DNA of 8,240 nt from an uncultured Eubacteriales bacterium (GTDB lineage: Bacteria > Bacillota > Clostridia > Oscillospirales > UBA644). The notes below the pieces were generated by a model. That model saw only the letters and a list, made by a program, of their open reading frames with translations. It did no database searches and was not told where the DNA came from. The stretch spans positions 1 through 8,240 of the forward strand of contig CAKSPP010000052.1 of the NCBI GenBank assembly GCA_934481505.1, read 5' to 3'. Made by a program: the position numbers and the translations under genes. This document shows, piece after piece, positions 1 to 8,182 of this stretch (the first letter of the stretch is position 1; each line of letters opens with the position of its first letter).

Positions 1-1138
1 AGGCGACACCGAGCAGACCTCCGAAGAGCGTCTTCTCCGTGCAATCTTCGGCGAAAAGAGCCGCGAAGTAAGAGATACTTCTCTTAAAGTTCCCCACGGC
101 GAATACGGTATCGTTGTCGATGTCAAAGTATTCACCAGAGAAAACAGCAACGAACTTTCTCCCTCGACCAATATGGTTGTCAGAGTTTATATAGCACAGA
201 AGAGAAAGATCTCCGTCGGCGATAAAATGGCAGGCCGTCACGGTAACAAAGGTGTCGTTTCCCGTATTCTCCCGCAGGAAGATATGCCGTTCTTGCCGGA
301 CGGAACTCCTCTCGATATCGTTCTTAACCCCCTCGGCGTTCCTTCCCGTATGAATATCGGTCAGGTTCTCGAAGTTCACCTCGGATATGCGGCAAAGGCT
401 CTCGGCTGGAAAGTCATGACCCCCGTTTTCGACGGTGCAAAAGAAGAAGATATCACCAAGTGTCTTGAACTCGCAGGATACGATAAAGACGGCAAAACCG
501 TGCTTTACGACGGCAGAACCGGTCTTCCGTTCGATAACAGAGTTACCGTCGGATATATGTACTACCTCAAACTGCATCACCTTGTTGACGATAAGATCCA
601 CGCACGTTCGACCGGTCCCTACTCCCTCGTTACGCAGCAGCCTCTCGGCGGTAAAGCCCAGTTCGGCGGCCAGCGTTTCGGAGAAATGGAAGTTTGGGCT
701 CTCGAAGCTTACGGTGCCGCATATACATTGCAGGAAATGCTCACCGTCAAGTCCGACGATGTTGTCGGCCGTGTCAAGACCTTCGAAGCAATCGTCAAGG
801 GCGAAAACATTCCGAAACCGAGAATTCCGGAATCGTTCAAGGTTCTCGTAAAAGAACTCCAGGCTCTCTGCCTCGATGTTCAGGTTCTTTCGAAAGACAA
901 CGAAGAAATAGATATTTCGACCTCTCTCGACCCGGATGCGGACGATATGGGCTTCAACAGAAAGCATGAAGACTACCGCGACGAAATGGGAGACGATCAT
1001 TCCTATGTTCCCGACTTCGAAAAAGAAGGTTTCTTTGAAGAAGATAAGGAAGAGGATTACGCAGACGAAAAAGATTTTGTCGACGCCGTTTTCGACGATG
1101 AAGATTCGGACGATGACGACGAAGATATGGATTATTAA
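1..1138 (+). CDS. rpoB: RNA polymerase subunit beta (RpoB), C-terminal part, 5' end outside window
   Basis: The reading frame is open from base 2 and ends at TAA 1136-1138, giving 378 residues of the C-terminal third of the beta subunit, which with beta' forms the catalytic core of RNA polymerase. Visible hallmarks are GDKMAGRHGNKG (218-253), whose lysines lie near the active centre and initiating nucleotide; the GRTGLPFDNRVTVG block; HARSTGPYSLVTQQPLGGKA (from 601); and GGQRFGEMEVWALEAYGAAY, part of the C-terminal clamp module that packs on beta'. After ALCLDVQVLSKDNEEIDIS the conserved fold ends. The last 72 residues (920-1135) form a tail with 34 Asp/Glu, many Phe/Tyr and an Asp-rich end. 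Bacillus RpoB also has an acidic tail, from memory shorter and less acidic. The rifampicin-resistance region lies upstream of the window. The ATG at 173 is internal, because conserved beta sequence precedes it. Identity is certain; the function of the tail is unknown. Confidence 0.98.
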   Translation, partial: GDTEQTSEERLLRAIFGEKSREVRDTSLKVPHGEYGIVVDVKVFTRENSNELSPSTNMVVRVYIAQKRKISVGDKMAGRHGNKGVVSRILPQEDMPFLPDGTPLDIVLNPLGVPSRMNIGQVLEVHLGYAAKALGWKVMTPVFDGAKEEDITKCLELAGYDKDGKTVLYDGRTGLPFDNRVTVGYMYYLKLHHLVDDKIHARSTGPYSLVTQQPLGGKAQFGGQRFGEMEVWALEAYGAAYTLQEMLTVKSDDVVGRVKTFEAIVKGENIPKPRIPESFKVLVKELQALCLDVQVLSKDNEEIDISTSLDPDADDMGFNRKHEDYRDEMGDDHSYVPDFEKEGFFEEDKEEDYADEKDFVDAVFDDEDSDDDDEDMDY

Positions 1139-1144
1139 GGAGGT
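1137..1144 (+). promoter_or_regulatory. Ribosome binding site of rpoC overlapping the rpoB stop
   Basis: AAGGAGGT is an eight-base match to the anti-Shine-Dalgarno sequence. Its first two bases are the last two of the rpoB TAA stop, and it lies 8-9 nt before the rpoC ATG. This arrangement suggests translational coupling, with ribosomes finishing beta re-initiating on beta', which would help keep the subunits in equal amounts. It also fixes the rpoC start. Confidence 0.93.
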
Positions 1145-1152
1145 AACGACAG

Positions 1153-4100
1153 ATGGATTACGAAAACAATATTGAAAATGTCGGCAGCGAAAACGCCGCT
1201 CCGTCGGAACCCAAAAAAGAATTCGAGACTTTCGGCTCTATCCGCATAAGCCTTGCCTCCCCCGAAAAAATCCGTTCATGGTCTCACGGCGAAGTTAAAA
1301 AGCCCGAAACCATAAACTACCGTACTTTGAAGCCCGAAACCGACGGTCTTTTCTGTGAAAAGATCTTCGGGCCGATGAAAGACTGGGAATGTCACTGCGG
1401 AAAATACAAGCGTTTCCGCTATAAGGGCAAGGTCTGCGAACGCTGCGGTGTTGAGATAACCAAAGCGAAAGTCAGAAGAGAAAGAATGGGACATATCGAG
1501 CTTGCCGCTCCCGTTTCCCATATCTGGTATTTCAAGGGTATCCCCTCCCGTCTCGGTCAGGTTCTCGATATCCCGCCCAGACAGCTTGAAGGCGTTCTTT
1601 ACTTCGGACTTTATATCGTAACCGATCCCGGTGAAGACTGCGGCGAACTCAAAAAGAAGCAGACTCTTACCGAAAAGGATTATCAGGAATACAGAGAAAA
1701 ATACGGCGACGCTTTCAAAGCGGGAATGGGTGCCGAAGCGATAAAAGAACTTCTTCTCGAAATCGACCTCGACAGCCTTTCCGAAGAACTTAAAGCAGAG
1801 CTTGTCGACGCTACCGGTCAGAAGAGAACCAAAATTCTCAAAAGACTCGATGTTGTCGAATCTCTCCGTCTTTCCGGCAACCGTCCCGAATGGATGATTC
1901 TCGACGTTATCCCGGTTCTTCCGCCGGATATCCGTCCTATGGTTCAGCTTGACGGCGGACGTTTCGCAACTTCCGACCTCAACGACCTTTACAGACGCGT
2001 TATCAACAGAAATAACCGTCTCCGCAAACTCCTTGAACTTCACGCTCCCGAAATCATTATAAGAAACGAAAAGCGTATGCTTCAGGAATCCGTCGACGCC
2101 CTTATCGATAACGGACGCCGCGGAAAACCCGTAAACGGCCCCTCCAACAGACCTCTTAAATCTCTTTCCGAGATCCTTAAAGGTAAGCAGGGACGTTTCA
2201 GACAGAACCTTCTCGGTAAACGTGTCGATTACTCCGGCCGTTCCGTTATCGTCGTAGGACCCGAACTGAAAATCTATCAGTGCGGTCTTCCGAAAGAAAT
2301 GGCTCTCGAACTCTTCAAACCGTTCGTTATGAAGAGACTTACCGAGCTCGGAATAGTTCAGAACATCAAATCCGCAAAGAAAATGGTCGAAAGAGCCGAA
2401 ACTCCCGTTTGGGACGCTCTCGAAACCGTTATCAAGGACGCTCCCGTCCTTCTTAACCGTGCACCTACCCTCCATCGTCTCGGAATTCAGGCTTTCGAAC
2501 CCGTACTTGTCGAAGGCAGAGCAATTAAGCTCCACCCGCTCGTTTGTACCGCGTTCAACGCCGACTTCGACGGAGACCAGATGGCGGTTCACGTTCCCCT
2601 TTCCGCGGAAGCGCAGGCGGAAGCAAGGTTCCTTATGCTTTCCGCAAACAACCTGCTCCGTCCCCAGGACGGTAAGCCTGTTACCGTTCCTACACAGGAT
2701 ATGATTCTCGGTTCGTATTATCTTACGATAATCAATCCCGCGGAAAAAGGCACGGGCAAAATATTCAGAGATTTCGACGAAGCAATGCGTGCTTACGACG
2801 CAGGCGAAGTAGGTCTCCACGCTCCCATTAAGGTCAGAGTCGAAAAGGAAATCGACGGCGTAAAAGAAAGCCGCATAATCGACGCTACTGTCGGAAGAAT
2901 CATCTTCAACAGACCTATTCCGCAGGATCTTAAATTCGTCGACAGAAGCAATCCCGACAACCTTTTGAATCTCGAAGTTTCTTTCGTCGTTACAAAGAAA
3001 GAACTCGGAAAGATAATCAACAGATGTATCAGAGTTCACGGAATCACAAAGACTTCCGTAGTTCTCGACAACATCAAGGCACAGGGTTACAAATATTCAA
3101 CTCTCGGTGCGATCACCATCTCCGTTGCGGATATGAAGATCCCTGAGGATAAATACACTCTTATCGAAAAGGCAAACGCCGAAGTCGAAAAGATTTCCAA
3201 ACATTTCCGCCACGGTCTTATCTCCGAAGAGGAAAGATATACCCAGGTCGTCAACATCTGGAACGACACCACAAACAAAGTTACCGAAGTTCTTAAATCT
3301 CACCTTGAAGAGTTCAACCCGATCAAGATGATGCAGGTCTCCGGTGCCCGTGGTTCTATCGACCAGATCCGTCAGCTCTGCGGTATGCGCGGACTTATGG
3401 CTAACACATCAGGTAAGACCATCGACGTTCCTATCAGAGCGAACTTCCGTGAAGGTCTTAACGTTCTCGAATACTTCATCTCTTCAAGAGGTGCCCGTAA
3501 AGGACAGGCGGACACGGCTCTCCGTACCGCCGACTCCGGTTATCTTACCCGTCGTCTTGTCGACGTTTCGCAGGACGTTATCATTCGTGAAGACGACTGC
3601 GGCTCTACCGACGGTATCTGGGTAAGAGAAATCTCCGAGGGCGACGAAATGATCGAAGAACTCGCAACCAGACTTGTCGGAAGATATCCCGTCGACGACG
3701 TTGTCGACCCGAAGACCGGCGAAGTTATCGTCTCCAAAGATCAGTATATCAAAGAAGCAGAGGCTGACAAGATCGTTGCCGCAGGCATCAAGGAAGTCAA
3801 ACTCCGCTCCGTTCTCACCTGCCATTGCCGTTACGGCGTATGTGCTAAGTGCTACGGTGAAAACCTTGCGACAAGAGAAACCGTCAACGTCGGTGAATCT
3901 GTCGGTATTATCGCCGCTCAGTCCATCGGTGAACCGGGTACTCAGCTTACGATGAGAACGTTCCATACCGGAGGCGTCGCTTCCGCGTCCGACATCACAC
4001 AGGGTCTTCCGCGTGTTCAGGAACTTTTCGAGGCAAGACGCCCGAAAGTCCTTGCAATTCTTGCGGAAATCGACGGAGAAGTCCGTTTCGAAGAAATCAA

Positions 4101-4734
4101 GCACGCCCGCTATGCGGTTATCTTCAATACCGAAACTAACGAAGAGAGAAGCTATCTCATTCCTTATTCCGCGAAACTCCGCGTCAAGGAGGGAGACTTC
4201 GTTCACCGCGGCGACGAACTCACAAACGGTGCTTCCGACCCGCAGGATATCCTCCGCGTCAAAGACGAGGCAGCCGTTCAGGATTACATTATTTCCGAAA
4301 TCCAGAAGACTTACCACCGTCAGGGCGTTGATATCAACGACAAACACGTCGAAATTATCGTTCGCCAGATGCTCCGCAAGGTCAGGGTCATAACAAAAGG
4401 CTCCACCGATTACCTTGAAGGCAGCGTAATCGATAAGATAGAGGCAATGAGAACCAACAAGGCTCTCCAAGACAGAATCGACGCAGGCGAAGAGGGCGTT
4501 GTTCTTATGGAATACGTTCCCGTTCTTCTCGGTATCACGAAGGCTGCTCTTGCAACAGAATCCTTCATGAGCGCCGCGTCCTTCCAGGAAACGACCAAAA
4601 TCCTTACCGAAGCCGCTATCAAAGGCAAGTCGGATAACCTTATCGGTCTTAAAGAAAACGTTATTATCGGTAACCTCATTCCTGCAGGAACAGGTCTTGA
4701 AAGATACAGAAACGTCGAAATTACCGAAAAGTAA
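1153..4734 (+). CDS. rpoC: RNA polymerase subunit beta' (RpoC)
   Basis: This is a full-length beta' of 1193 aa, close to Bacillus (about 1199) and lacking the large enterobacterial trigger-loop insertion. Beta' carries the catalytic Mg and clamps DNA. Visible in order: N-terminal zinc ribbon C80, C82, C95, C98; RVDYSGRSVIVVGPEL (from 357) and NRAPTLHRLG (from 435) of the double-psi barrel region; the catalytic loop NADFDGDQ at 469-476 with Mg-binding D471, D473, D475; the F-loop SGARGS at 730-735; the bridge helix around 770-805; the second zinc site C816, C890, C897, C900; and the trigger loop with M934 and H938. All key residues are intact. The only plausible start is ATG 1153, set by a strong Shine-Dalgarno. 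It gives an N-terminal extension of about 20 residues (rich in Asn/Glu) relative to Bacillus RpoC, where the first zinc cysteine is near residue 60. Translation ends with tandem TAATAA. It is co-transcribed with rpoB. Confidence 0.99.
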   Translation: MDYENNIENVGSENAAPSEPKKEFETFGSIRISLASPEKIRSWSHGEVKKPETINYRTLKPETDGLFCEKIFGPMKDWECHCGKYKRFRYKGKVCERCGVEITKAKVRRERMGHIELAAPVSHIWYFKGIPSRLGQVLDIPPRQLEGVLYFGLYIVTDPGEDCGELKKKQTLTEKDYQEYREKYGDAFKAGMGAEAIKELLLEIDLDSLSEELKAELVDATGQKRTKILKRLDVVESLRLSGNRPEWMILDVIPVLPPDIRPMVQLDGGRFATSDLNDLYRRVINRNNRLRKLLELHAPEIIIRNEKRMLQESVDALIDNGRRGKPVNGPSNRPLKSLSEILKGKQGRFRQNLLGKRVDYSGRSVIVVGPELKIYQCGLPKEMALELFKPFVMKRLTELGIVQNIKSAKKMVERAETPVWDALETVIKDAPVLLNRAPTLHRLGIQAFEPVLVEGRAIKLHPLVCTAFNADFDGDQMAVHVPLSAEAQAEARFLMLSANNLLRPQDGKPVTVPTQDMILGSYYLTIINPAEKGTGKIFRDFDEAMRAYDAGEVGLHAPIKVRVEKEIDGVKESRIIDATVGRIIFNRPIPQDLKFVDRSNPDNLLNLEVSFVVTKKELGKIINRCIRVHGITKTSVVLDNIKAQGYKYSTLGAITISVADMKIPEDKYTLIEKANAEVEKISKHFRHGLISEEERYTQVVNIWNDTTNKVTEVLKSHLEEFNPIKMMQVSGARGSIDQIRQLCGMRGLMANTSGKTIDVPIRANFREGLNVLEYFISSRGARKGQADTALRTADSGYLTRRLVDVSQDVIIREDDCGSTDGIWVREISEGDEMIEELATRLVGRYPVDDVVDPKTGEVIVSKDQYIKEAEADKIVAAGIKEVKLRSVLTCHCRYGVCAKCYGENLATRETVNVGESVGIIAAQSIGEPGTQLTMRTFHTGGVASASDITQGLPRVQELFEARRPKVLAILAEIDGEVRFEEIKHARYAVIFNTETNEERSYLIPYSAKLRVKEGDFVHRGDELTNGASDPQDILRVKDEAAVQDYIISEIQKTYHRQGVDINDKHVEIIVRQMLRKVRVITKGSTDYLEGSVIDKIEAMRTNKALQDRIDAGEEGVVLMEYVPVLLGITKAALATESFMSAASFQETTKILTEAAIKGKSDNLIGLKENVIIGNLIPAGTGLERYRNVEITEK

Positions 4735-4748
4735 TAAAATAAAACAGA

Positions 4749-4786
4749 GTGCCGGTTTCTTCGGAAATCGGCACGGTTTTGTCTTT
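4749..4786 (+). terminator. Probable intrinsic terminator after rpoC, UUCG-capped hairpin
   Basis: An 11-bp stem, GTGCCGGTTTC (4749-4759) with GAAATCGGCAC (4764-4774), contains only one G-U pair and closes on the extra-stable C(UUCG)G tetraloop. It begins 14 nt after the rpoC stop. The following tract GGTTTTGTCTTT is U-rich but interrupted, so termination may be partial and allow some read-through into rpsL. An RNase-stop or mRNA-stabilising hairpin is the alternative reading. Confidence 0.8.
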
Positions 4787-4831
4787 ACGGGCGATTTTTC
4801 GCATTATAAAGCGTAATTTCGGTTAAAATAC

Positions 4832-4861
4832 AAAAAAAGTTCATTTTTTCAAAAGATGAAC
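4832..4861 (+). promoter_or_regulatory. A/T-rich UP-like block with inverted repeat upstream of the rpsL promoter
   Basis: Seven A's (4832-4838) are followed by GTTCATT, a T-run, AAAA and GATGAAC, ending three bases before the -35 element. The A- and T-tracts fall roughly 40-60 bp upstream of the predicted start site, where UP elements contact the alpha C-terminal domains, as known for strong rRNA and ribosomal-protein promoters. The same bases form an inverted repeat (GTTCATT with GATGAAC, plus three inner A-T pairs). Read on the minus strand it is followed by seven T's, so a weak terminator facing leftward is an alternative. Functional assignment is inference. Confidence 0.45.
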
Positions 4862-4864
4862 GCC

Positions 4865-4893
4865 TTGAATTATCCGCCGAATTGTGGTATAAT
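4865..4893 (+). promoter_or_regulatory. Sigma-A type promoter of the str operon
   Basis: TTGAAT at 4865-4870 (4 of 6 to the -35 consensus) is separated by exactly 17 bp from a perfect TATAAT at 4888-4893. The -10 is extended by TG at 4885-4886 (TGGTATAAT). The predicted transcription start is about 4899-4901, giving an rpsL leader of roughly 27 nt that contains just the ribosome binding site. The promoter would drive rpsL-rpsG-fusA-tuf independently of rpoBC. Confidence 0.85.
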
Positions 4894-4912
4894 TCGTGAT
4901 GGAATAATATGC

Positions 4913-4922
4913 AAAGGAGGTG
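4913..4922 (+). promoter_or_regulatory. Ribosome binding site of rpsL
   Basis: AAAGGAGGTG is a ten-base uninterrupted match to the anti-Shine-Dalgarno sequence, 6 nt (from GGAGG) before ATG 4927. It rules out the in-frame ATG at 4909, which would place this site inside the coding region. TGCA on either side (4910-4913 and 4921-4924) could pair and present the core AAGGAGG in a loop, but with only four pairs this is speculative. Confidence 0.93.
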
Positions 4923-4926
4923 CAGT

Positions 4927-5346
4927 ATGCCTACATTTAACCAATTGGTAAGAAAAGGAAGACAGACTTCTACCGTTAAATCGGTCGCTCCGGCTCTTCT
5001 CAAGAGTCTCAACACTCTTACAAAGAAGACCACCGATCAGAATTCTCCTCAGAAAAGAGGCGTTTGTACGACCGTTAAAACTCAGACCCCGAAGAAGCCT
5101 AACTCGGCTTTGCGTAAGGTCGCGAGAGTTCGTCTGACCAACCTTGCGGAGGTCACGGCGTATATCCCCGGTATAGGTCACAATCTTCAGGAACACAGCG
5201 TCGTTCTCATCAGAGGCGGACGTGTAAGAGACCTGCCTGGTGTTCGTTACCACATCATCAGAGGAACTTTGGACGCTCAGGGCGTTGCAAACAGAATGCA
5301 GAGCCGTTCGAAGTACGGTGCAAAGAAGCCTAAGGCTAAGAAGTAA
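4927..5346 (+). CDS. rpsL: 30S ribosomal protein S12
   Basis: This 139-residue S12 belongs to the small-subunit decoding centre, where it monitors codon-anticodon pairing and affects accuracy and streptomycin response. It begins MPTFNQLVRKGRQ and has the Gram-positive insertion before PQKRGVCT, so it matches Bacillus length (138) rather than E. coli (124). The conserved loops are present: TPKKPNSALRK with K56 and K57; TAYIPGIGHNLQEHSVVLIRGGRV; and DLPGVRYHIIRG with D102, equivalent to the aspartate methylthiolated by RimO in E. coli. Residue 101 (AGA, 5227-5229) is Arg where E. coli has K88 and Bacillus K101. The basic end SKYGAKKPKAKK is normal. Start 4927 is chosen from the perfect Shine-Dalgarno and the conserved MPT N-terminus. 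It is first in the str operon, 34 nt after the -10 box, and is followed by a 161-nt spacer without a terminator. Confidence 0.99.
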   Translation: MPTFNQLVRKGRQTSTVKSVAPALLKSLNTLTKKTTDQNSPQKRGVCTTVKTQTPKKPNSALRKVARVRLTNLAEVTAYIPGIGHNLQEHSVVLIRGGRVRDLPGVRYHIIRGTLDAQGVANRMQSRSKYGAKKPKAKK

Positions 5347-5395
5347 TTTGCACAAAAACTAATAGGTTAAAGAACTAAAAAGAAAAATTCGTTTT

Positions 5396-5430
5396 ATGCT
5401 GAAAGCATATTTTATATATATTATCAGCAT
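5396..5430 (+). promoter_or_regulatory. Imperfect hairpin in the rpsL-rpsG spacer
   Basis: ATGCTGA (5396-5402) pairs with TCAGCAT (5424-5430). Inside, an A-U and a G-U pair, flanked by A-A and C-A mismatches, lead to ATAT/ATAT (5407-5410 with 5416-5419) around a five-base loop. No U-run follows, so it does not look like a terminator. It could be an mRNA processing or stability element, or part of a ribosomal-protein feedback leader. That role is inferred only from its position between rpsL and rpsG. Confidence 0.5.
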
Positions 5431-5474
5431 TGACGGGAGTTTCACTTTCGAGTACCTATGAAATCATCAGCATT
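5423..5474 (+). repeat. Direct repeat ATCAGCATT, two copies, in the rpsG leader
   Basis: The 9-mer ATCAGCATT occurs at 5423-5431 and again at 5466-5474. The first copy contains the 3' arm of the upstream hairpin. The second contains the 5' arm of the tetraloop hairpin next to the rpsG ribosome binding site. Since ATGCTGA at 5396-5402 can pair with either copy, the repeat allows alternative folds. Confidence 0.6.
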
Positions 5475-5485
5475 CGCAAGAATGC
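5470..5485 (+). promoter_or_regulatory. GNRA-capped hairpin just upstream of the rpsG ribosome binding site
   Basis: GCATTC (5470-5475) and GAATGC (5480-5485) form a perfect six-pair stem closed by the stable GCAA tetraloop (5476-5479). It lies 7 nt before the AAGGAGG of rpsG, close enough to affect ribosome access or to serve as a protein-binding handle. In E. coli, S7 represses its own operon through the rpsL-rpsG intercistronic RNA. Whether this hairpin does something similar is inference. Confidence 0.55.
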
Positions 5486-5492
5486 AATAATG

Positions 5493-5499
5493 AAGGAGG
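5493..5499 (+). promoter_or_regulatory. Ribosome binding site of rpsG
   Basis: AAGGAGG lies 8 nt before ATG 5508. It selects that start over the in-frame upstream ATGs at 5430 and 5490. The one at 5490 overlaps the beginning of the Shine-Dalgarno region. Confidence 0.92.
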
Positions 5500-5507
5500 G
5501 AAGTATA

Positions 5508-5978
5508 ATGCCAAGAAGAGGTTTTGTACCTAAGAGAGATGTTTTGCCCGATCCTATCTACAACAGCAAAATGGTTTCCAAGCTTATCAACAGCGTTATG
5601 TACGACGGCAAGAAGGGTGTTGCCCAGAAAATCGTTTACGCCGCTTTTGATATCATCAAAGAGAAATCCGGAAAAGATCCGCTGGAAGTATATGAGCAGG
5701 CAATGGAAAACATCATGCCCGTTCTTGAAGTTAAGGCTCGCCGTGTAGGCGGTTCCAACTACCAGGTTCCTATCGAAGTAAGACCTGAAAGAAGAACGGC
5801 ACTCGGTCTTCGTTGGTTGACCGGTTACGCAAGAAAGAGAAGCGAGAAGACCATGAAAGAAAGACTCGCTAACGAAATTCTTGACGCAGTCAACGGACAG
5901 GGCGGAGCTGTTAAAAAGAGAGAAGACACTCATAAGATGGCTGAAGCCAACAAGGCTTTCGCACACTTCAAATGGTAA
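5508..5978 (+). CDS. rpsG: 30S ribosomal protein S7
   Basis: A complete 156-aa S7, the standard length for Firmicutes. S7 is a primary assembly protein that binds the 3' major domain of 16S rRNA and organises the 30S head near the E-site tRNA. In E. coli it is also the autogenous repressor of the str operon. The sequence starts MPRRGFVPKRDVLPDPIYNS and contains DGKKGVAQKIVY, the block ending VLEVKARRVGGSNYQVPIEV, RPERRTALGLRWL, YARKRSEKTMKERLANEI and the C-terminal KKREDTHKMAEANKAFAHFKW, all family hallmarks with nothing missing. The frame stays open upstream to 5430, but the conserved MPRRG N-terminus and the Shine-Dalgarno at 5493-5499 place the start at 5508. It lies 161 nt after rpsL behind a structured leader, and 41 nt before fusA with no terminator, so the genes should share a transcript. 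Confidence 0.99.
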   Translation: MPRRGFVPKRDVLPDPIYNSKMVSKLINSVMYDGKKGVAQKIVYAAFDIIKEKSGKDPLEVYEQAMENIMPVLEVKARRVGGSNYQVPIEVRPERRTALGLRWLTGYARKRSEKTMKERLANEILDAVNGQGGAVKKREDTHKMAEANKAFAHFKW

Positions 5979-5999
5979 GTCTTCATACGCCTATTTATT

Positions 6000-6008
6000 A
6001 AGGAAGGA
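6000..6008 (+). promoter_or_regulatory. Weak, doubled ribosome binding site of fusA
   Basis: AAGGAAGGA contains two overlapping partial Shine-Dalgarno cores (AAGGA at 6000-6004 and 6004-6008). The downstream one ends 11 nt before ATG 6020. This is noticeably poorer than the perfect sites of rpoC, rpsL, rpsG and tuf in this window. No better in-frame start is visible. Confidence 0.7.
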
Positions 6009-6019
6009 TAAAGAAATAT

Positions 6020-8101
<2,082 letters not shown>

Positions 8102-8106
8102 TTTTG

Positions 8107-8134
8107 ATTGGTAAAAGCATCGGCTTTTAACGAT
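8107..8134 (+). promoter_or_regulatory. Hairpin in the fusA-tuf spacer
   Basis: TAAAAGC (8112-8118) pairs with GCTTTTA (8123-8129) around the loop ATCG. Beyond a G-A mismatch, ATTG (8107-8110) pairs with CGAT (8131-8134), one pair being G-U. An A-rich tract follows instead of a U-run, so it is not a convincing terminator. It may mark an mRNA processing or stabilising site that raises tuf mRNA relative to fusA; that is inference. Confidence 0.5.
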
Positions 8135-8177
8135 ACAAACAAATAAACAAAATAAAACAAAAACAAAACATTAACAA
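8133..8177 (+). promoter_or_regulatory. A-rich, G-free leader upstream of tuf
   Basis: Forty-five bases contain no G: 33 A, 7 C and 5 T. The stretch ends directly at the tuf Shine-Dalgarno. Such RNA can form almost no secondary structure and would act as an open ribosome landing zone, which fits the very high synthesis of EF-Tu. I see no good -35/-10 pair here. The enhancer role is inferred from composition and position. Confidence 0.5.
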
Positions 8178-8182
8178 GGAGG
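8176..8182 (+). promoter_or_regulatory. Ribosome binding site of tuf
   Basis: AAGGAGG is a full seven-base match, 9 nt before ATG 8192. It fixes the start of the partial gene at the window edge. Confidence 0.92.

Noticed and set aside
173..175. ATG as a start of a separate 321-aa gene
   Set aside because: The frame continues upstream to the window edge with conserved RpoB sequence, so this is an internal methionine of a truncated gene.
1276..3039. 587-aa minus-strand open frame opposite rpoC
   Set aside because: It lies wholly inside a certain gene, has no ribosome binding site or promoter context, and its composition is what strong codon bias in rpoC produces on the opposite strand.
3484..4470. 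328-aa minus-strand open frame opposite rpoC
   Set aside because: It is also a codon-bias shadow of rpoC, with no recognisable domain and no start signal.
4782..4810. Second promoter using TATAAA at 4805-4810
   Set aside because: The matching -35 (TCTTTA or TTTACG) is poor or badly spaced, and the site falls in the terminator tail. The 4865-4893 promoter is far better.
4909..4926. In-frame upstream ATG for rpsL
   Set aside because: It would place the perfect Shine-Dalgarno inside the coding region and add residues absent from S12. The conserved MPTxNQL start is at 4927.
5430..5458. TTGACG as a -35 element for an rpsG promoter
   Set aside because: The hexamer is close to consensus, but no acceptable -10 lies 16-18 bp downstream (TACCTA at best).
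5430..5507. In-frame open extension upstream of rpsG (26 codons)
   Set aside because: There is no ribosome binding site before 5430, the extra residues resemble nothing in S7, and a strong Shine-Dalgarno precedes the conserved MPRRG start.
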